Below, piece by piece: positions 28,068-36,132 of a stretch of DNA of 64,000 nucleotides. The stretch's first letter is position 1. The number at the start of each line of letters is the position of its first letter. The position numbers and the translations under genes are program-made. The stretch is from the NCBI GenBank assembly GCA_039931675.1, contig JBDTRM010000285.1, positions 19,518 through 83,517 of the forward strand, read 5' to 3'. The notes under the pieces are model-generated. The model saw nothing but the letters and a program-made list of their open reading frames with translations. It had not been told where the DNA came from and searched no databases. The stretch is from JAEUTH01 sp039931675. GTDB lineage: Bacteria; Bacteroidota; Bacteroidia; AKYH767-A; OLB10.

Positions 28068-29051
28068 TCAGACGGCAACCATCACCTGCTTATTATACTT
28101 ATTCCTATACTCAATCGGAGTTAGCCCGGTAATTTTTTTAAACACATCTCTGAATGCTTTCGTATCAGTATATCCAACATCATACATCACCTCGTTAATA
28201 TTTTTACGGCTGCTTTCAAAACTGCGTTTTGCGGCTTCCACTTTTACACGTTGAATGTATTCTACCACAGTGTTGTTGGTGGCTTTTTTAAACCTCCGTT
28301 CAAAGCTTCTTCTGCCAATAGAATATTTATTGGCTAACTGGTCAACGGTAATTTTATCCTGGTAATTTTTCTCAATAAAATTTTGTGCTTTTATTACAGC
28401 ATCATCATTATGATTTCGCTGACCCTGGAACATCATAAATTTTGATTGACTGTCGCGGTCAATATCAATTGCAAAAAATTTAGATGCGAGAATTGCGGTT
28501 TCACGATTGGTATATTTTTCAACTAAATATAAAAGAAGATTCCAGTAAGAATTAGCACCACCGCTTGAATAAATGCCTTGTTCTTCAGTGATAATACTGC
28601 CGTCAACCAATTCCACTTCAGGAAATGTTTCTCTGAATTCATTTGCCGAAAGCCAATGCGTGGAACATTTTTTTCCATTCAGCAAACCGGTTGATGCTAA
28701 TAAGAAGGCACCGATGCAAAGTGAAGCAACCTCTGCACCTTTTTGATATTGATTCACTATCCACGGTATAAATTCCTTGTTCTGCTCAACAGCAACTTTT
28801 AAATTACCGCTCAATGCAGGAATAAAAATAAGGTCGGTTTTTTTTACATCATTCAAAAGCATATCAGGATGAACTGACAACAAACCATTCATCAACCTGA
28901 TTTCTTTTTTAAGTCCGACTAACTGAACGTTGAAAAGCTTTGGTTTTCCTGCTGACGTTAAAAATTCATTCACAGCAGTGAACATATAATGTGGGTCGCC
29001 TATGGCTTCCATCACAGCAGTTTCGGGAACAAGAATGGATACGGTTTTCAT
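28068..29051 (-). CDS. GlxA-type AraC-family regulator with DJ-1/PfpI domain
   Basis: The 327-residue protein has an N-terminal DJ-1/PfpI-like domain (1 to about 185) with the nucleophile-elbow-like SLCIGAFLLASTG. The C-terminal AraC helix-turn-helix pair (about 225-325) has VDQLANKYSIGRRSFERRFKK and INEVMYDVGYTDTKAFRDVFKK. Homologues regulate amino-acid or small-molecule catabolism; the ligand is unknown here. It is divergent from the gene at 29520, with one nested-palindrome element (copy B) between them. Confidence 0.87.
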   Translation of the reverse strand: MKTVSILVPETAVMEAIGDPHYMFTAVNEFLTSAGKPKLFNVQLVGLKKEIRLMNGLLSVHPDMLLNDVKKTDLIFIPALSGNLKVAVEQNKEFIPWIVNQYQKGAEVASLCIGAFLLASTGLLNGKKCSTHWLSANEFRETFPEVELVDGSIITEEQGIYSSGGANSYWNLLLYLVEKYTNRETAILASKFFAIDIDRDSQSKFMMFQGQRNHNDDAVIKAQNFIEKNYQDKITVDQLANKYSIGRRSFERRFKKATNNTVVEYIQRVKVEAAKRSFESSRKNINEVMYDVGYTDTKAFRDVFKKITGLTPIEYRNKYNKQVMVAV

Positions 29052-29175
29052 GATAGTTGTTTTATGTTTTAATTAAGATAATCCTGAAATAATTTAAAGA
29101 ATGTCTGTTAAAATATTTTTTGAACGGAATAAAAAAAAATTTCTTTCAATATAACTCTGTCATTAAACCTTATTG

Positions 29176-29283
29176 ACCTTAGTAGAAAATTGGAGTTACT
29201 CTATGCCAACCTTATTACCCTTATTTATTTCGTATTAATAATAAGGTCATTTGTGTGGAGATTGCCTTTCTACTAAGGTTTTT
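29176..29283. repeat. Nested-palindrome element, copy B
   Basis: Outer arms are CCTTAGTAGAAA (29177-29188) and TTTCTACTAAGG (29267-29278), followed by TTTTT. Inner arms are ACCTTATTA (29209-29217) and TAATAAGGT (29239-29247). It sits in the 468-base divergent region between the GlxA-type regulator and the gene at 29520, so unlike copy A it cannot serve as a shared terminator. The rest of that region shows no gene. Confidence 0.8.
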
Positions 29284-29519
29284 GTTATTCGGTACAAACT
29301 CAATTTTCCTTATGAAATAAATACTCAAATTTATTCTGCTTCACTTTAATAGTGTTTCTGTTTAAAGAATGTTTGATATTCAACACGACAAATGTAAATA
29401 AGTAGTTTGTCGTAATCAACCCCCATAGTTGTCGTTTTTACAACTCACTGATTTCAATTTCATGTTGCATCTTTGCCTTATCAATTCAAACATTATATTC
29501 AAAGACCAAAAAATTAACG

Positions 29520-29936
29520 ATGGAAAAATATAAATTGGAAAATGACATCAAGGTTTTTTATGTTACAGCAAAATCTTTTCCCGATGGAATTTTGGAAGCA
29601 CATCAAAAACTTCATTTGCTGATTCCGTTTTCAACTGAGAGAAAATATTATGGGATTTCGCGTCCGGAAAATGGTGTTATAGTTTATAAAGCAGCCGCAG
29701 AAGAAATAATTAAAGATGAAGCAGAAAAACTTAATTGCGACATACTCATTCTTAGAAAAGGCGAATATATTTGCTTGACAGTAAACAATTATATGAATGA
29801 CTTACAAAGTATTGGTACTGCATTTAAAAAACTTCTTGCACAGAAAGGATTGGACCCGCAAGGCTATTGTGTTGAATGGTATCTTAATCAAAAAGATGTG
29901 AGGTGTATGGTAAGATTAGATTCAAAGGAAAATTAA
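29520..29936 (+). CDS. Conserved hypothetical, possible effector-binding fold
   Basis: The 138-residue soluble protein has no signal peptide or membrane helix. Its strand-helix pattern (EKYKLENDIKVFYVTAKSFP, YYGISRPENGVIVYKAAAEE) recalls GyrI/AraC effector-binding folds, but I cannot assign it firmly. It starts a co-directional run with SRPBCC and VOC genes. The upstream CATCTTTG (29468-29475) is one base from the -7 consensus. Confidence 0.7.
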   Translation: MEKYKLENDIKVFYVTAKSFPDGILEAHQKLHLLIPFSTERKYYGISRPENGVIVYKAAAEEIIKDEAEKLNCDILILRKGEYICLTVNNYMNDLQSIGTAFKKLLAQKGLDPQGYCVEWYLNQKDVRCMVRLDSKEN

Positions 29937-29993
29937 AAAATGAAATCTCGAATTCTCCCGATACATCGGAATCATAATTATAAACTAAATAAA

Positions 29994-30422
29994 ATGGAAA
30001 ATCAAACAGCAACAGCTACAATCACAGTAGAAGCAACACTAAATGCACCGGTAGAAAAAGTTTGGAAACTTTGGACTGAGCCACAACACATCACTCAATG
30101 GAACAATGCATCTGACGATTGGCATACGCCACATGCAGAAAATGATTTACGAATTGGAGGAAAATTTACGTCACGTATGGAAGCTAAGGACGGAAGCATG
30201 GGTTTTGATTTCTGGGGCGTATATGATGACGTTAGAAAAAATGAAATCATTGAATATACCATGGGCGATGGAAGAAAAGCAAAAATCATATTTACAAACC
30301 AGGAAAATTCAACTCATGTTGATGTAACTTTTGAAGCGGAAAACGAAAACCCGGTTGAAATGCAAAGAGGTGGCTGGCAAGCTATTCTTAACAGCTTCAA
30401 AAGATACGTAGAATCAAACTAA
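29994..30422 (+). CDS. SRPBCC (AHSA1/START-like) family protein
   Basis: The 142-residue protein has the AHSA1 features: APVEKVWKLWTEPQHITQWN near the N-terminus, the GGKF core, and a final helix GGWQAILNSFKRYVE. The family forms a hydrophobic ligand pocket; the ligand is unknown. Start at 29994; an ATG at 29940 in the same frame precedes a CCCGATACATCGG palindrome and is unlikely to be used. It groups with VOC genes downstream, a pairing frequent in Bacteroidota. Confidence 0.85.
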   Translation: MENQTATATITVEATLNAPVEKVWKLWTEPQHITQWNNASDDWHTPHAENDLRIGGKFTSRMEAKDGSMGFDFWGVYDDVRKNEIIEYTMGDGRKAKIIFTNQENSTHVDVTFEAENENPVEMQRGGWQAILNSFKRYVESN

Positions 30423-30440
30423 TTCAAATTTATATCTCAC

Positions 30441-30458
30441 TCCCGATAGCTATCGGGA
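30441..30458. repeat. Palindrome TCCCGATAGCTATCGGGA
   Basis: A perfect 18-base palindrome in the 51-base gap between the SRPBCC and VOC genes, 16 bases upstream of the VOC start codon. The same palindrome core recurs before the next VOC gene (30923-30938). Confidence 0.8.
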
Positions 30459-30473
30459 TTAACAACTAATACA

Positions 30474-30911
30474 ATGGCAAGAACAAACACTTACTTAAAC
30501 TTCCCACGTAACACAGAGGAAGCATTTAATTTTTACAAATCAGTATTTGGTGGTGAATTCACCCGTGGCATTGCGCGCATGGGTGATGTTCCTCCGCAGG
30601 AAGGTATGCCGCCAATGGCTGAAGCAGACAAAAATCTCGTGATGCACATTGAGCTTCCCATAGTTGGAGGACATGTTCTGATGGCAACCGATGCACCTGA
30701 ATCAATGGGATTCAATGTAAATTTTGGAAACAATATGCATATAAGTATTGAACCGGATACAAGAGAAGAAACAAAAAAACTATTTGATGCCTTATCTGCA
30801 GGCGGCAAAGTTACTATGGAACTCCAGGATATGTTTTGGGGAGCATACTTCGGAAGCTGCACTGATAAGTACGGTGTTCAATGGATGGTGAATTGTACAA
30901 CTAAAAAATAA
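30474..30911 (+). CDS. VOC family protein, PhnB-like
   Basis: The 145-residue protein has the PhnB/glyoxalase-like pattern: NTEEAFNFYKSVFGGEF, HIELPIVGGHVLMATDAP, and a C-terminal WGAYFGSCTDKYGVQWMVN. The fold is a paired beta-alpha-beta-beta-beta module. Some relatives bind metal or cause antibiotic resistance, but the substrate is open. It is followed after 42 bases by a second, larger VOC gene. Confidence 0.87.
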   Translation: MARTNTYLNFPRNTEEAFNFYKSVFGGEFTRGIARMGDVPPQEGMPPMAEADKNLVMHIELPIVGGHVLMATDAPESMGFNVNFGNNMHISIEPDTREETKKLFDALSAGGKVTMELQDMFWGAYFGSCTDKYGVQWMVNCTTKK

Positions 30912-30922
30912 ATTATTTAACC

Positions 30923-30938
30923 CCCGATAGCTATCGGG
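30923..30938. repeat. Palindrome CCCGATAGCTATCGGG
   Basis: A perfect 16-base palindrome directly ahead of the two-domain VOC gene. It duplicates the core of the one at 30441-30458, so two neighbouring genes of the run carry the same intercistronic hairpin. Confidence 0.8.
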
Positions 30939-30953
30939 ATAAAAACTCACATT

Positions 30954-31775
30954 ATGACAAATCAAATTTATCCATGTTTATGGTTTGACGGCAATGCAAA
31001 AGCTGCCGCAGATTTCTATTGCTCCGTTTTTAAAAATTCAAAAATCACTTCCGAAAACCCTTTGGTAGTCATCTGGGAAATGAACGGAGAAAAATTTATG
31101 GGACTTAACGGAGGTCCAATGTTCAAAGTCAATCCATCCATTTCTTTTTATGTGGTATGTGAAACAGAAGAAGAAACAAATTCTGTGTGGCAAAAATTAA
31201 ATGAAGGCGGTTCAGTTTTAATGCCGCTCGACAAATATGACTGGAGTGAAAAGTACGGATGGGTGCAAGACCGCTTTGGAGTTTCCTGGCAAATTTCATT
31301 AGGCAAAATGAAAGATGTTGGACAGAAGTTTACACCGCTGCTTATGTTTGTTGGTGAGCAATATGGCCAGGCAGAAAAGGCGATGAATTTTTACACATCT
31401 GTTTTTGATAACTCCTCAGTCAAAGGAATTATGCGTGGGCCTGATGGAGCTGTAATACATGCGCAGTTCAATCTCGATAGAAATGTTTTTATGGTTATGG
31501 ATAGTTCAGGCCAACACAACTTTAATTTCAACGAAGCAATTTCATTGGTGGTGAATTGTGAAACCCAGGAAGAAATAGATTTCTATTGGAACAGGCTTAC
31601 TGAAGGCGGAGCTGAAAGTCAGTGCGGATGGCTGAAGGACCAGTTTGGTGTATCGTGGCAGATAGTTCCTGCAATATTGGGCAAACTGATGTCAGACCCT
31701 GAAAGATCGGGTAGAGTGGTGCAGGCATTTATGAAAATGAAAAAATTTGACATTAAAAAATTAGAGGAAGCTTGA
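30954..31775 (+). CDS. Two-domain VOC/PhnB-like protein
   Basis: The 273-residue protein has two PhnB-like modules (about 1-120 and 125-245). Both show the NAKAAADFYCSVF / KAMNFYTSVF helix and end in YGWVQDRFGVSWQI or CGWLKDQFGVSWQI. Internal duplication within one chain is usual for this subfamily (3-demethylubiquinone methyltransferase-like domain by name only). A helical tail (SGRVVQAFMKMKKFDIKKLEEA region) matches members of this subfamily. Reaction unknown. Confidence 0.87.
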   Translation: MTNQIYPCLWFDGNAKAAADFYCSVFKNSKITSENPLVVIWEMNGEKFMGLNGGPMFKVNPSISFYVVCETEEETNSVWQKLNEGGSVLMPLDKYDWSEKYGWVQDRFGVSWQISLGKMKDVGQKFTPLLMFVGEQYGQAEKAMNFYTSVFDNSSVKGIMRGPDGAVIHAQFNLDRNVFMVMDSSGQHNFNFNEAISLVVNCETQEEIDFYWNRLTEGGAESQCGWLKDQFGVSWQIVPAILGKLMSDPERSGRVVQAFMKMKKFDIKKLEEA

Positions 31776-31832
31776 AGATAGAAGTACGGAGACGGAAAAG
31801 ATGCATTGCACATCATTTAAATTAAAAGAATT

Positions 31833-32198
31833 GTGAGTTTTAAATTTGAAAAGTTAATCATTTGGCAAAGGTCAATGGATTATGCGGAAGAAATAAATTT
31901 ACTCGCAACTCATTTTCTCAAAACAGAAATATTTAACCTTTCATCATAAATATGCCGGGCAGTTGATTCCATTGCACTAAATATCGCAGAAGGGTCAATA
32001 GTGCAATCAAAAGCAGAATTTGCTAAGTTTTCAGGATACGCTGTCAGGTCATTGGCAGAAGTTGTTACATGTTTGCATAAGGCTAAAAGAAGACAGTATG
32101 TTTCGGAGGATACTTTTAATAAATTGTATAAAGATGCTTTTGATATTATGAATATGTTGATTGCCTTTCGAAATAAAGTTTTAACGAATCATACATAA
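31833..32198 (+). pseudogene. Four-helix-bundle protein gene (23S rRNA IVS-type) broken by a TAA
   Basis: From a GTG at 31833 the frame reads FKFEKLIIWQRSMDYAEEIN, then NLSS, a TAA at 31947-31949, and continues in the same frame as RAVDSIALNIAEGS to KVLTNHT. Family members read NLSSQIRRA at this point. Thus CAA became TAA and the next Arg codon CGC became TGC. No frameshift is needed. Full length would be 121 residues, the normal size. Loss of function is likely unless re-initiation occurs. Confidence 0.8.
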
Positions 32199-32265
32199 AA
32201 CTTTTTTCATTCTTCACTTCCGCCTTCCATCTCCCATCTTCCATCATTAAATAAAAACAAAAACA

Positions 32266-32691
32266 ATGACACTAAAATTCTCAACTAAAATTAATGCTCC
32301 CAAAGAAAAAGTATGGGAAACCTTGTGGAATGATTCCACTTACAGGCAATGGACTGCAGCATTTACTCCCGGCTCACATGCTTTGAGCGATTGGAATGAG
32401 GGAAGTAAAATTAAATTCTTAGATGGAAAAGGCGATGGCATGTCCGGCATCATTGACAAAAAAATTCTTAATCAGCAAATGACTTTCAAGCACCAGGGCG
32501 AAATAAAAAAAGGTGTGGAAGAAATCAAAGATTGGGGAGAAGCAACTGAAAGCTATTTCTTATCAGAAAACAATGGAGTTGTTGAATTAGATGTAGCATT
32601 AACGATGGATGCCAATGCCGACTTTGAAAATTATTTCAACGCCACGTTTCCAAATGCATTGGCACTCTTAAAACAAATTTCAGAAAATTAA
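32266..32691 (+). CDS. SRPBCC domain protein
   Basis: The 141-residue protein has START-like opening KINAPKEKVWETLWNDSTYRQWT, a central GSKIKFLDGKGDGMSGII and the terminal helix FNATFPNALALLKQISE. A cytosolic ligand-binding fold; function unknown. It is followed 15 bases later by a VOC gene, repeating the SRPBCC-VOC pairing seen at 29994-30911. Confidence 0.85.
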   Translation: MTLKFSTKINAPKEKVWETLWNDSTYRQWTAAFTPGSHALSDWNEGSKIKFLDGKGDGMSGIIDKKILNQQMTFKHQGEIKKGVEEIKDWGEATESYFLSENNGVVELDVALTMDANADFENYFNATFPNALALLKQISEN

Positions 32692-32706
32692 AATCAGAAA
32701 AATAAA

Positions 32707-33126
32707 ATGAAACAAATTAATTCATATTTGACTTTCAACGGCAACTGTCGTGAAGCCATGAACTTTTATAAAGAATGCCTGGGTGGAGAACTTACGTTGC
32801 AAACAATTGGTGAATCTCCAATGGCAGATAAGATGCCACTAAAAATGAAAGAGTGCATTTTACATTCCACTTTGATAAATGGTGAAACCGTAATTATGGC
32901 AACCGATTGCGTAAGAGAAGAAGGACTTATGAAAGGAAATTCAGTTTCCCTGTGTTTACAATGCACCAGCGAAGAAGAAATTAAAACCTGCTATGAAAAA
33001 CTTTCAGCAGGAGGAAAAGCGAACCATCCATTAGAAAATACTTTCTGGGGTGCAATGTTTGGTGACCTTACTGATAGATATGGAAATTACTGGTTACTGA
33101 ACTACACAAGAAATTCTAACAATTAG
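32707..33126 (+). CDS. VOC family protein, PhnB-like
   Basis: The 139-residue protein has TFNGNCREAMNFYKECLGGEL, the HSTLINGETVIMATDC strand and the C-terminal FWGAMFGDLTDRYGNYWLLN, matching PhnB-like members. It is the third VOC gene in 3 kb and probably co-transcribed with the SRPBCC gene upstream. Copy C of the nested-palindrome element begins 55 bases downstream. Confidence 0.87.
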   Translation: MKQINSYLTFNGNCREAMNFYKECLGGELTLQTIGESPMADKMPLKMKECILHSTLINGETVIMATDCVREEGLMKGNSVSLCLQCTSEEEIKTCYEKLSAGGKANHPLENTFWGAMFGDLTDRYGNYWLLNYTRNSNN

Positions 33127-33180
33127 AAAAGAGATAAATCAATTCAAACATTATTTATCAAAATATGAAAGCATAAAAAA

Positions 33181-33287
33181 AACCTTAGTAGAAATATACT
33201 GCCTGCAATAACAACCTTATTACCTTATTTTTCTGAGAGATAAGGTAATAAGGTTTGGGGTTTTCATCATCGTTTTCTACTAAGCTT
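33181..33287. repeat. Nested-palindrome element, copy C
   Basis: Outer arms are CCTTAGTAGAAA (33183-33194) and TTTCTACTAAG (33274-33284). Inner arms AACCTTATTACCTTAT (33213-33228) and ATAAGGTAATAAGGTT (33240-33255) form a perfect 16-bp stem over an 11-base loop, the best-preserved inner stem in the window. It lies between two genes on the same strand. Confidence 0.85.
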
Positions 33288-33361
33288 AAATAAGATTTAA
33301 GGTTGAAAGAATTGAAAAGAAAATTATCATGCTCATTTCATAACAATTAAATAAAGATTCC

Positions 33362-33919
33362 ATGAGAAAACTTAGTGTATTTAATTTCGTCACATTAAAT
33401 GGCTGTTACAAAACTATTGATGGTGATACCAGCTGGCACAGGCATGGCGAAGAAGAAGGTGAATTTTCTGCTAAAAATCTTCAATCAAATAATATATTAT
33501 TGTTTGGTCGTGTAACATATCAAATGATGGCAAGCTGGTGGCCCACTCCAATGGCAATACAAAATATGCCGGTAGTTGCAGAGGGAATGAACAATGCAGA
33601 AAAAATTGTTTTTTCAAGAACACTAAGGAAAGCAGAGTGGAACAATACGAAGTTGATTAAAGACAACATCGTTGAAGAAATAAAAAAATTGAAAAAGCTG
33701 CCCGGTAATAACATGACCATTTTGGGAAGCGGAAGCATCTTAACTCAATTTGCAGAAGCCGGTTTAATTGATGAATACTCTTTAATGATTGACCCTGTGG
33801 TGATAAGTAACGGCACTCCTATATTTGATGGTATATTAAAAAAGTTAGATTTGAAACTTATAGATACAAGAACATTTAAGAGCGGATGTGTGTTGGTGAA
33901 TTACGTACTTGGTAATTAA
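33362..33919 (+). CDS. Dihydrofolate reductase/RibD C-terminal family protein
   Basis: The 185-residue protein has RibD_C-like blocks: MRKLSVFNFVTLNGCYK, LLFGRVTYQMMASWWPTP, VFSRTL, and GSGSILTQFAEAGLIDEYSLMIDPV. Members bind NADPH through the GSGSI loop and reduce small cyclic substrates. A role in riboflavin or folate synthesis is not implied; most such solitary proteins are uncharacterised. First gene of a run with DoxX, DUF4287 and DinB. Confidence 0.85.
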   Translation: MRKLSVFNFVTLNGCYKTIDGDTSWHRHGEEEGEFSAKNLQSNNILLFGRVTYQMMASWWPTPMAIQNMPVVAEGMNNAEKIVFSRTLRKAEWNNTKLIKDNIVEEIKKLKKLPGNNMTILGSGSILTQFAEAGLIDEYSLMIDPVVISNGTPIFDGILKKLDLKLIDTRTFKSGCVLVNYVLGN

Positions 33920-33974
33920 AATTTAAAACATGAAAAAATAAATAGCATCTACTGCACTTCAACAATTTTATTCG

Positions 33975-34304
33975 GTGGCTTTTTACTTTTTTACTGCCGT
34001 ACCTGATGCGTTGAACAATAACGAAGCAGTTCAGTTTATGCATGGTAAATTAGGTTACCCGATATACATCATTCCGTTTATCGGCATTGTTAAAATACTT
34101 GGTGCAATTGCAATCCTGATTCCCGGCTTTGCACGAATAAAAGAATGGGCTTATGCAGGTTTGATGATTGATTTAATTGGCGCAACGTATTCTCTTTTGA
34201 TGAATGACGGAGGCATGCAGGCATTTGGATTTATGTCTTTGATAATTATTGTTGGTGTGGTGTCATATATTTATCATCATAAAAAATTAGAAAGAATTGT
34301 ATAA
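33975..34304 (+). CDS. DoxX-like membrane protein with an early stop codon
   Basis: The frame shows a DoxX-type four-helix membrane protein (AFYFFTAVPDALNN, HGKLGYPIYIIPFIGIVKILG, GLMIDLIGATYSLLMND). The natural start appears to be an ATG at 33930 (MKK), but codon 4 is TAA (33939-33941), after which IASTALQQFYS continues in frame. Translation may begin at the GTG at 33975, which removes 15 residues including the start of helix 1. Otherwise the gene is dead or the base is a sequencing error. DoxX proteins are linked to redox homeostasis. Confidence 0.75.
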   Translation: MAFYFFTAVPDALNNNEAVQFMHGKLGYPIYIIPFIGIVKILGAIAILIPGFARIKEWAYAGLMIDLIGATYSLLMNDGGMQAFGFMSLIIIVGVVSYIYHHKKLERIV

Positions 34305-34322
34305 ACCTTAAAAAATACTGTC

Positions 34323-34643
34323 ATGTCATTTCAAGCATACATTGATAACATCAAAACAAAAACAGGCAAGACACCGGAAGATTTTAAAAAACTTGCAGAG
34401 AAAAAAGGATTACTGCAAAAAGGTGAAATTAAACCGGGGGTGAAAGCAGGTGAAATTGTAGCATGGCTCAAAGAAGATTTTGATTTAGGTCATGGACATG
34501 CAATGGCTATTTATGATTTATTTAAATCACCGGGATTTTCAGGTTCTGAAAAAAACCTAAATAGAAACAAATTACAAAATGCGACTTACCATTTCAATCA
34601 TACTTGGTTTATTAACCACCGTCATTCTGTCAATTGCTACTGA
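34323..34643 (+). CDS. DUF4287 domain protein with an extended tail
   Basis: The 106-residue frame starts with the DUF4287 signature (FQAYIDNIKTKTGKTPEDF, KPGVKAGEIVAWLKEDFDLG, GHAMAIYDLF). Family members usually stop near residue 75-80. Here the frame continues and overlaps the next gene by 65 bases. One extra A in the seven-A run at 34549-34555 would give ...SEKKPK and a stop, the normal length. So the tail is probably an artefact or a mutation. Confidence 0.75.
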   Translation: MSFQAYIDNIKTKTGKTPEDFKKLAEKKGLLQKGEIKPGVKAGEIVAWLKEDFDLGHGHAMAIYDLFKSPGFSGSEKNLNRNKLQNATYHFNHTWFINHRHSVNCY

Positions 34644-34965
34644 CGTTATTATGGAAAAGACAGGAGTGTTTCCTTCGATGGAATCAGGAGAAATTAATTT
34701 CAATAATCGTTTACTTCTTATATCTTCCGCATATAGAGCGATTTATGGAATACTCGGAGGCTTTATTACTGCATTGACTGCGCAAGGAAAATTCATGAAA
34801 GCAGTTATTATTTTAGGATGTATTGGCACAGCAATAAGTTTAACAGGATTAATTGTGATGTGGGGTAAGTCAACTTTATGGTATCCGCTTTCATTGGTGA
34901 TACTATCTTTGCCTTACACAATAATTGGCGGAAAGATTTATGAAAAATATTTGCTGAAAAAATAA
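34579..34965 (+). CDS. Small four-helix integral membrane protein
   Basis: The 128-residue protein has four hydrophobic helices (RLTISIILGLLTTVILSIATDVI, AIYGILGGFITALTAQ, VIILGCIGTAISLTGLIVM, LVILSLPYTIIGGKIYEK). No charged catalytic motif. It begins inside the 3' end of the DUF4287 frame and is followed 14 bases later by DinB. I recognise the general type found in Bacteroidota accessory operons, but no family name or function. Confidence 0.75.
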   Translation: MRLTISIILGLLTTVILSIATDVIMEKTGVFPSMESGEINFNNRLLLISSAYRAIYGILGGFITALTAQGKFMKAVIILGCIGTAISLTGLIVMWGKSTLWYPLSLVILSLPYTIIGGKIYEKYLLKK

Positions 34966-34979
34966 AACCATTTAATAAA

Positions 34980-35438
34980 ATGAAAGAAACTGAACGCATC
35001 TCAAAATTAATGGGAGACAGTTACAATGGCAATCCATGGATTGAAGTAACGCTTCTCGGAACATTGAAAACTATCTCAGCCAAACAAGCGGCAAAGAAAA
35101 TTGCTCCGCATTGGAATTCTATTTGGGAAATTGTAAACCACATTATCAGTTGGCGATTGAATCTGTTGCAGCGGGTGCAGGGAAAAGTAATTAATACTCC
35201 TGCTGATAATTATTTTACTGCCATAACCGATACTTCTGAAATAGCTTGGCAAGATACTTTGAAACGATTGGAGGATTCGCAGCAGCAATGGATTTCATTC
35301 CTTGAAGAATTTAATGAAGAAGAATTTGAGAAAGTTTATCCTAAAAACAACCTCACTTATTACGAGCACATACATGCTATCATTAGTCATGATGCCTATC
35401 ATTTAGGTCAGATAGTTTTGCTCGCAAAAGGAATTTAA
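34980..35438 (+). CDS. DinB-family four-helix protein
   Basis: The 152-residue protein matches the DinB/YfiT-like four-helix fold. The histidines expected to bind a metal are in IWEIVNHIISW (N-terminal helix) and in the C-terminal HAIISHDAYHLGQI. Members are putative metal-dependent thiol transferases (bacillithiol or mycothiol-like) or of unknown role. This DinB is unrelated to DNA polymerase IV. Operon neighbour of a methyltransferase and a second DinB-type protein. Confidence 0.85.
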   Translation: MKETERISKLMGDSYNGNPWIEVTLLGTLKTISAKQAAKKIAPHWNSIWEIVNHIISWRLNLLQRVQGKVINTPADNYFTAITDTSEIAWQDTLKRLEDSQQQWISFLEEFNEEEFEKVYPKNNLTYYEHIHAIISHDAYHLGQIVLLAKGI

Positions 35439-35483
35439 TTGGTAACCAAACTTAATATATGAGTTTTCGCACATTTTAATATA

Positions 35484-36119
35484 ATGAATAATCAGCAAGC
35501 CTATAACAGTTGGGCAAATAATTACGATACGGTCATTAATAAAACAAGAGACCTTGAAGCAATTGCATTAAAAACTGCGTTAGCTGAAACTGATTTTAAT
35601 AATGTTTTGGAAATTGGTTGCGGAACAGGAAAAAATACATCGTGGTTATTGACTAAAGCCAGGCACATTGTAGCTGTTGATTTTTCAGAAGAAATGCTTA
35701 CGAAGGGTAAGGAAAAAATAAGAGATGACCATGTTGAATTCATGCAAGCCGACATCAGGGAAAAATGGAATTTCAGCGGACAACAATTTGACCTCGTAAC
35801 CTGTAGCTTAATACTTGAGCATATTGAAAATATTGATTTTGTATTTGAACAAGCTAATGGTGTATTAAATAACGGGGGAATTTTTTATATCGGTGAACTG
35901 CATCCGTTTAAACAATACGAAGGAAGCAAAGCAAGGTTTGACACAGGCAACGGAGTTTTTGAACTGGAATGTTTTGTTCATCATCTTTCTGAGTTCTTCA
36001 ACGCGGCAAAGAAGAATAACTTTTACTGTATAGCCGCTGATGAATGGTTTGATGATAATGACAGAACAATTCCGAGATTATTAACAATGGTTTTTGAAAA
36101 GAAAAAACAAATTTTATAA
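35484..36119 (+). CDS. Class I SAM-dependent methyltransferase
   Basis: In this 211-residue protein, motif I is VLEIGCGTGKNTSWLL. The acidic end of strand 2 is AVDFSEEML, motif II is MQADIREKW, and the post-II strand is FDLVTCSLILEHI. It binds S-adenosylmethionine and should methylate a small molecule; the substrate is not known. It lies between two DinB-family genes on the same strand with short gaps. Confidence 0.87.
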   Translation: MNNQQAYNSWANNYDTVINKTRDLEAIALKTALAETDFNNVLEIGCGTGKNTSWLLTKARHIVAVDFSEEMLTKGKEKIRDDHVEFMQADIREKWNFSGQQFDLVTCSLILEHIENIDFVFEQANGVLNNGGIFYIGELHPFKQYEGSKARFDTGNGVFELECFVHHLSEFFNAAKKNNFYCIAADEWFDDNDRTIPRLLTMVFEKKKQIL

Positions 36120-36132
36120 AATCATTAAAACA

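Noticed and set aside
31833..33950. Two in-frame TAA codons as evidence of stop-codon reassignment
   Set aside because: TAA ends many intact genes here at the expected positions (for example 3082, 7863, 21045), so it is an ordinary stop; the two genes are mutated or misread.
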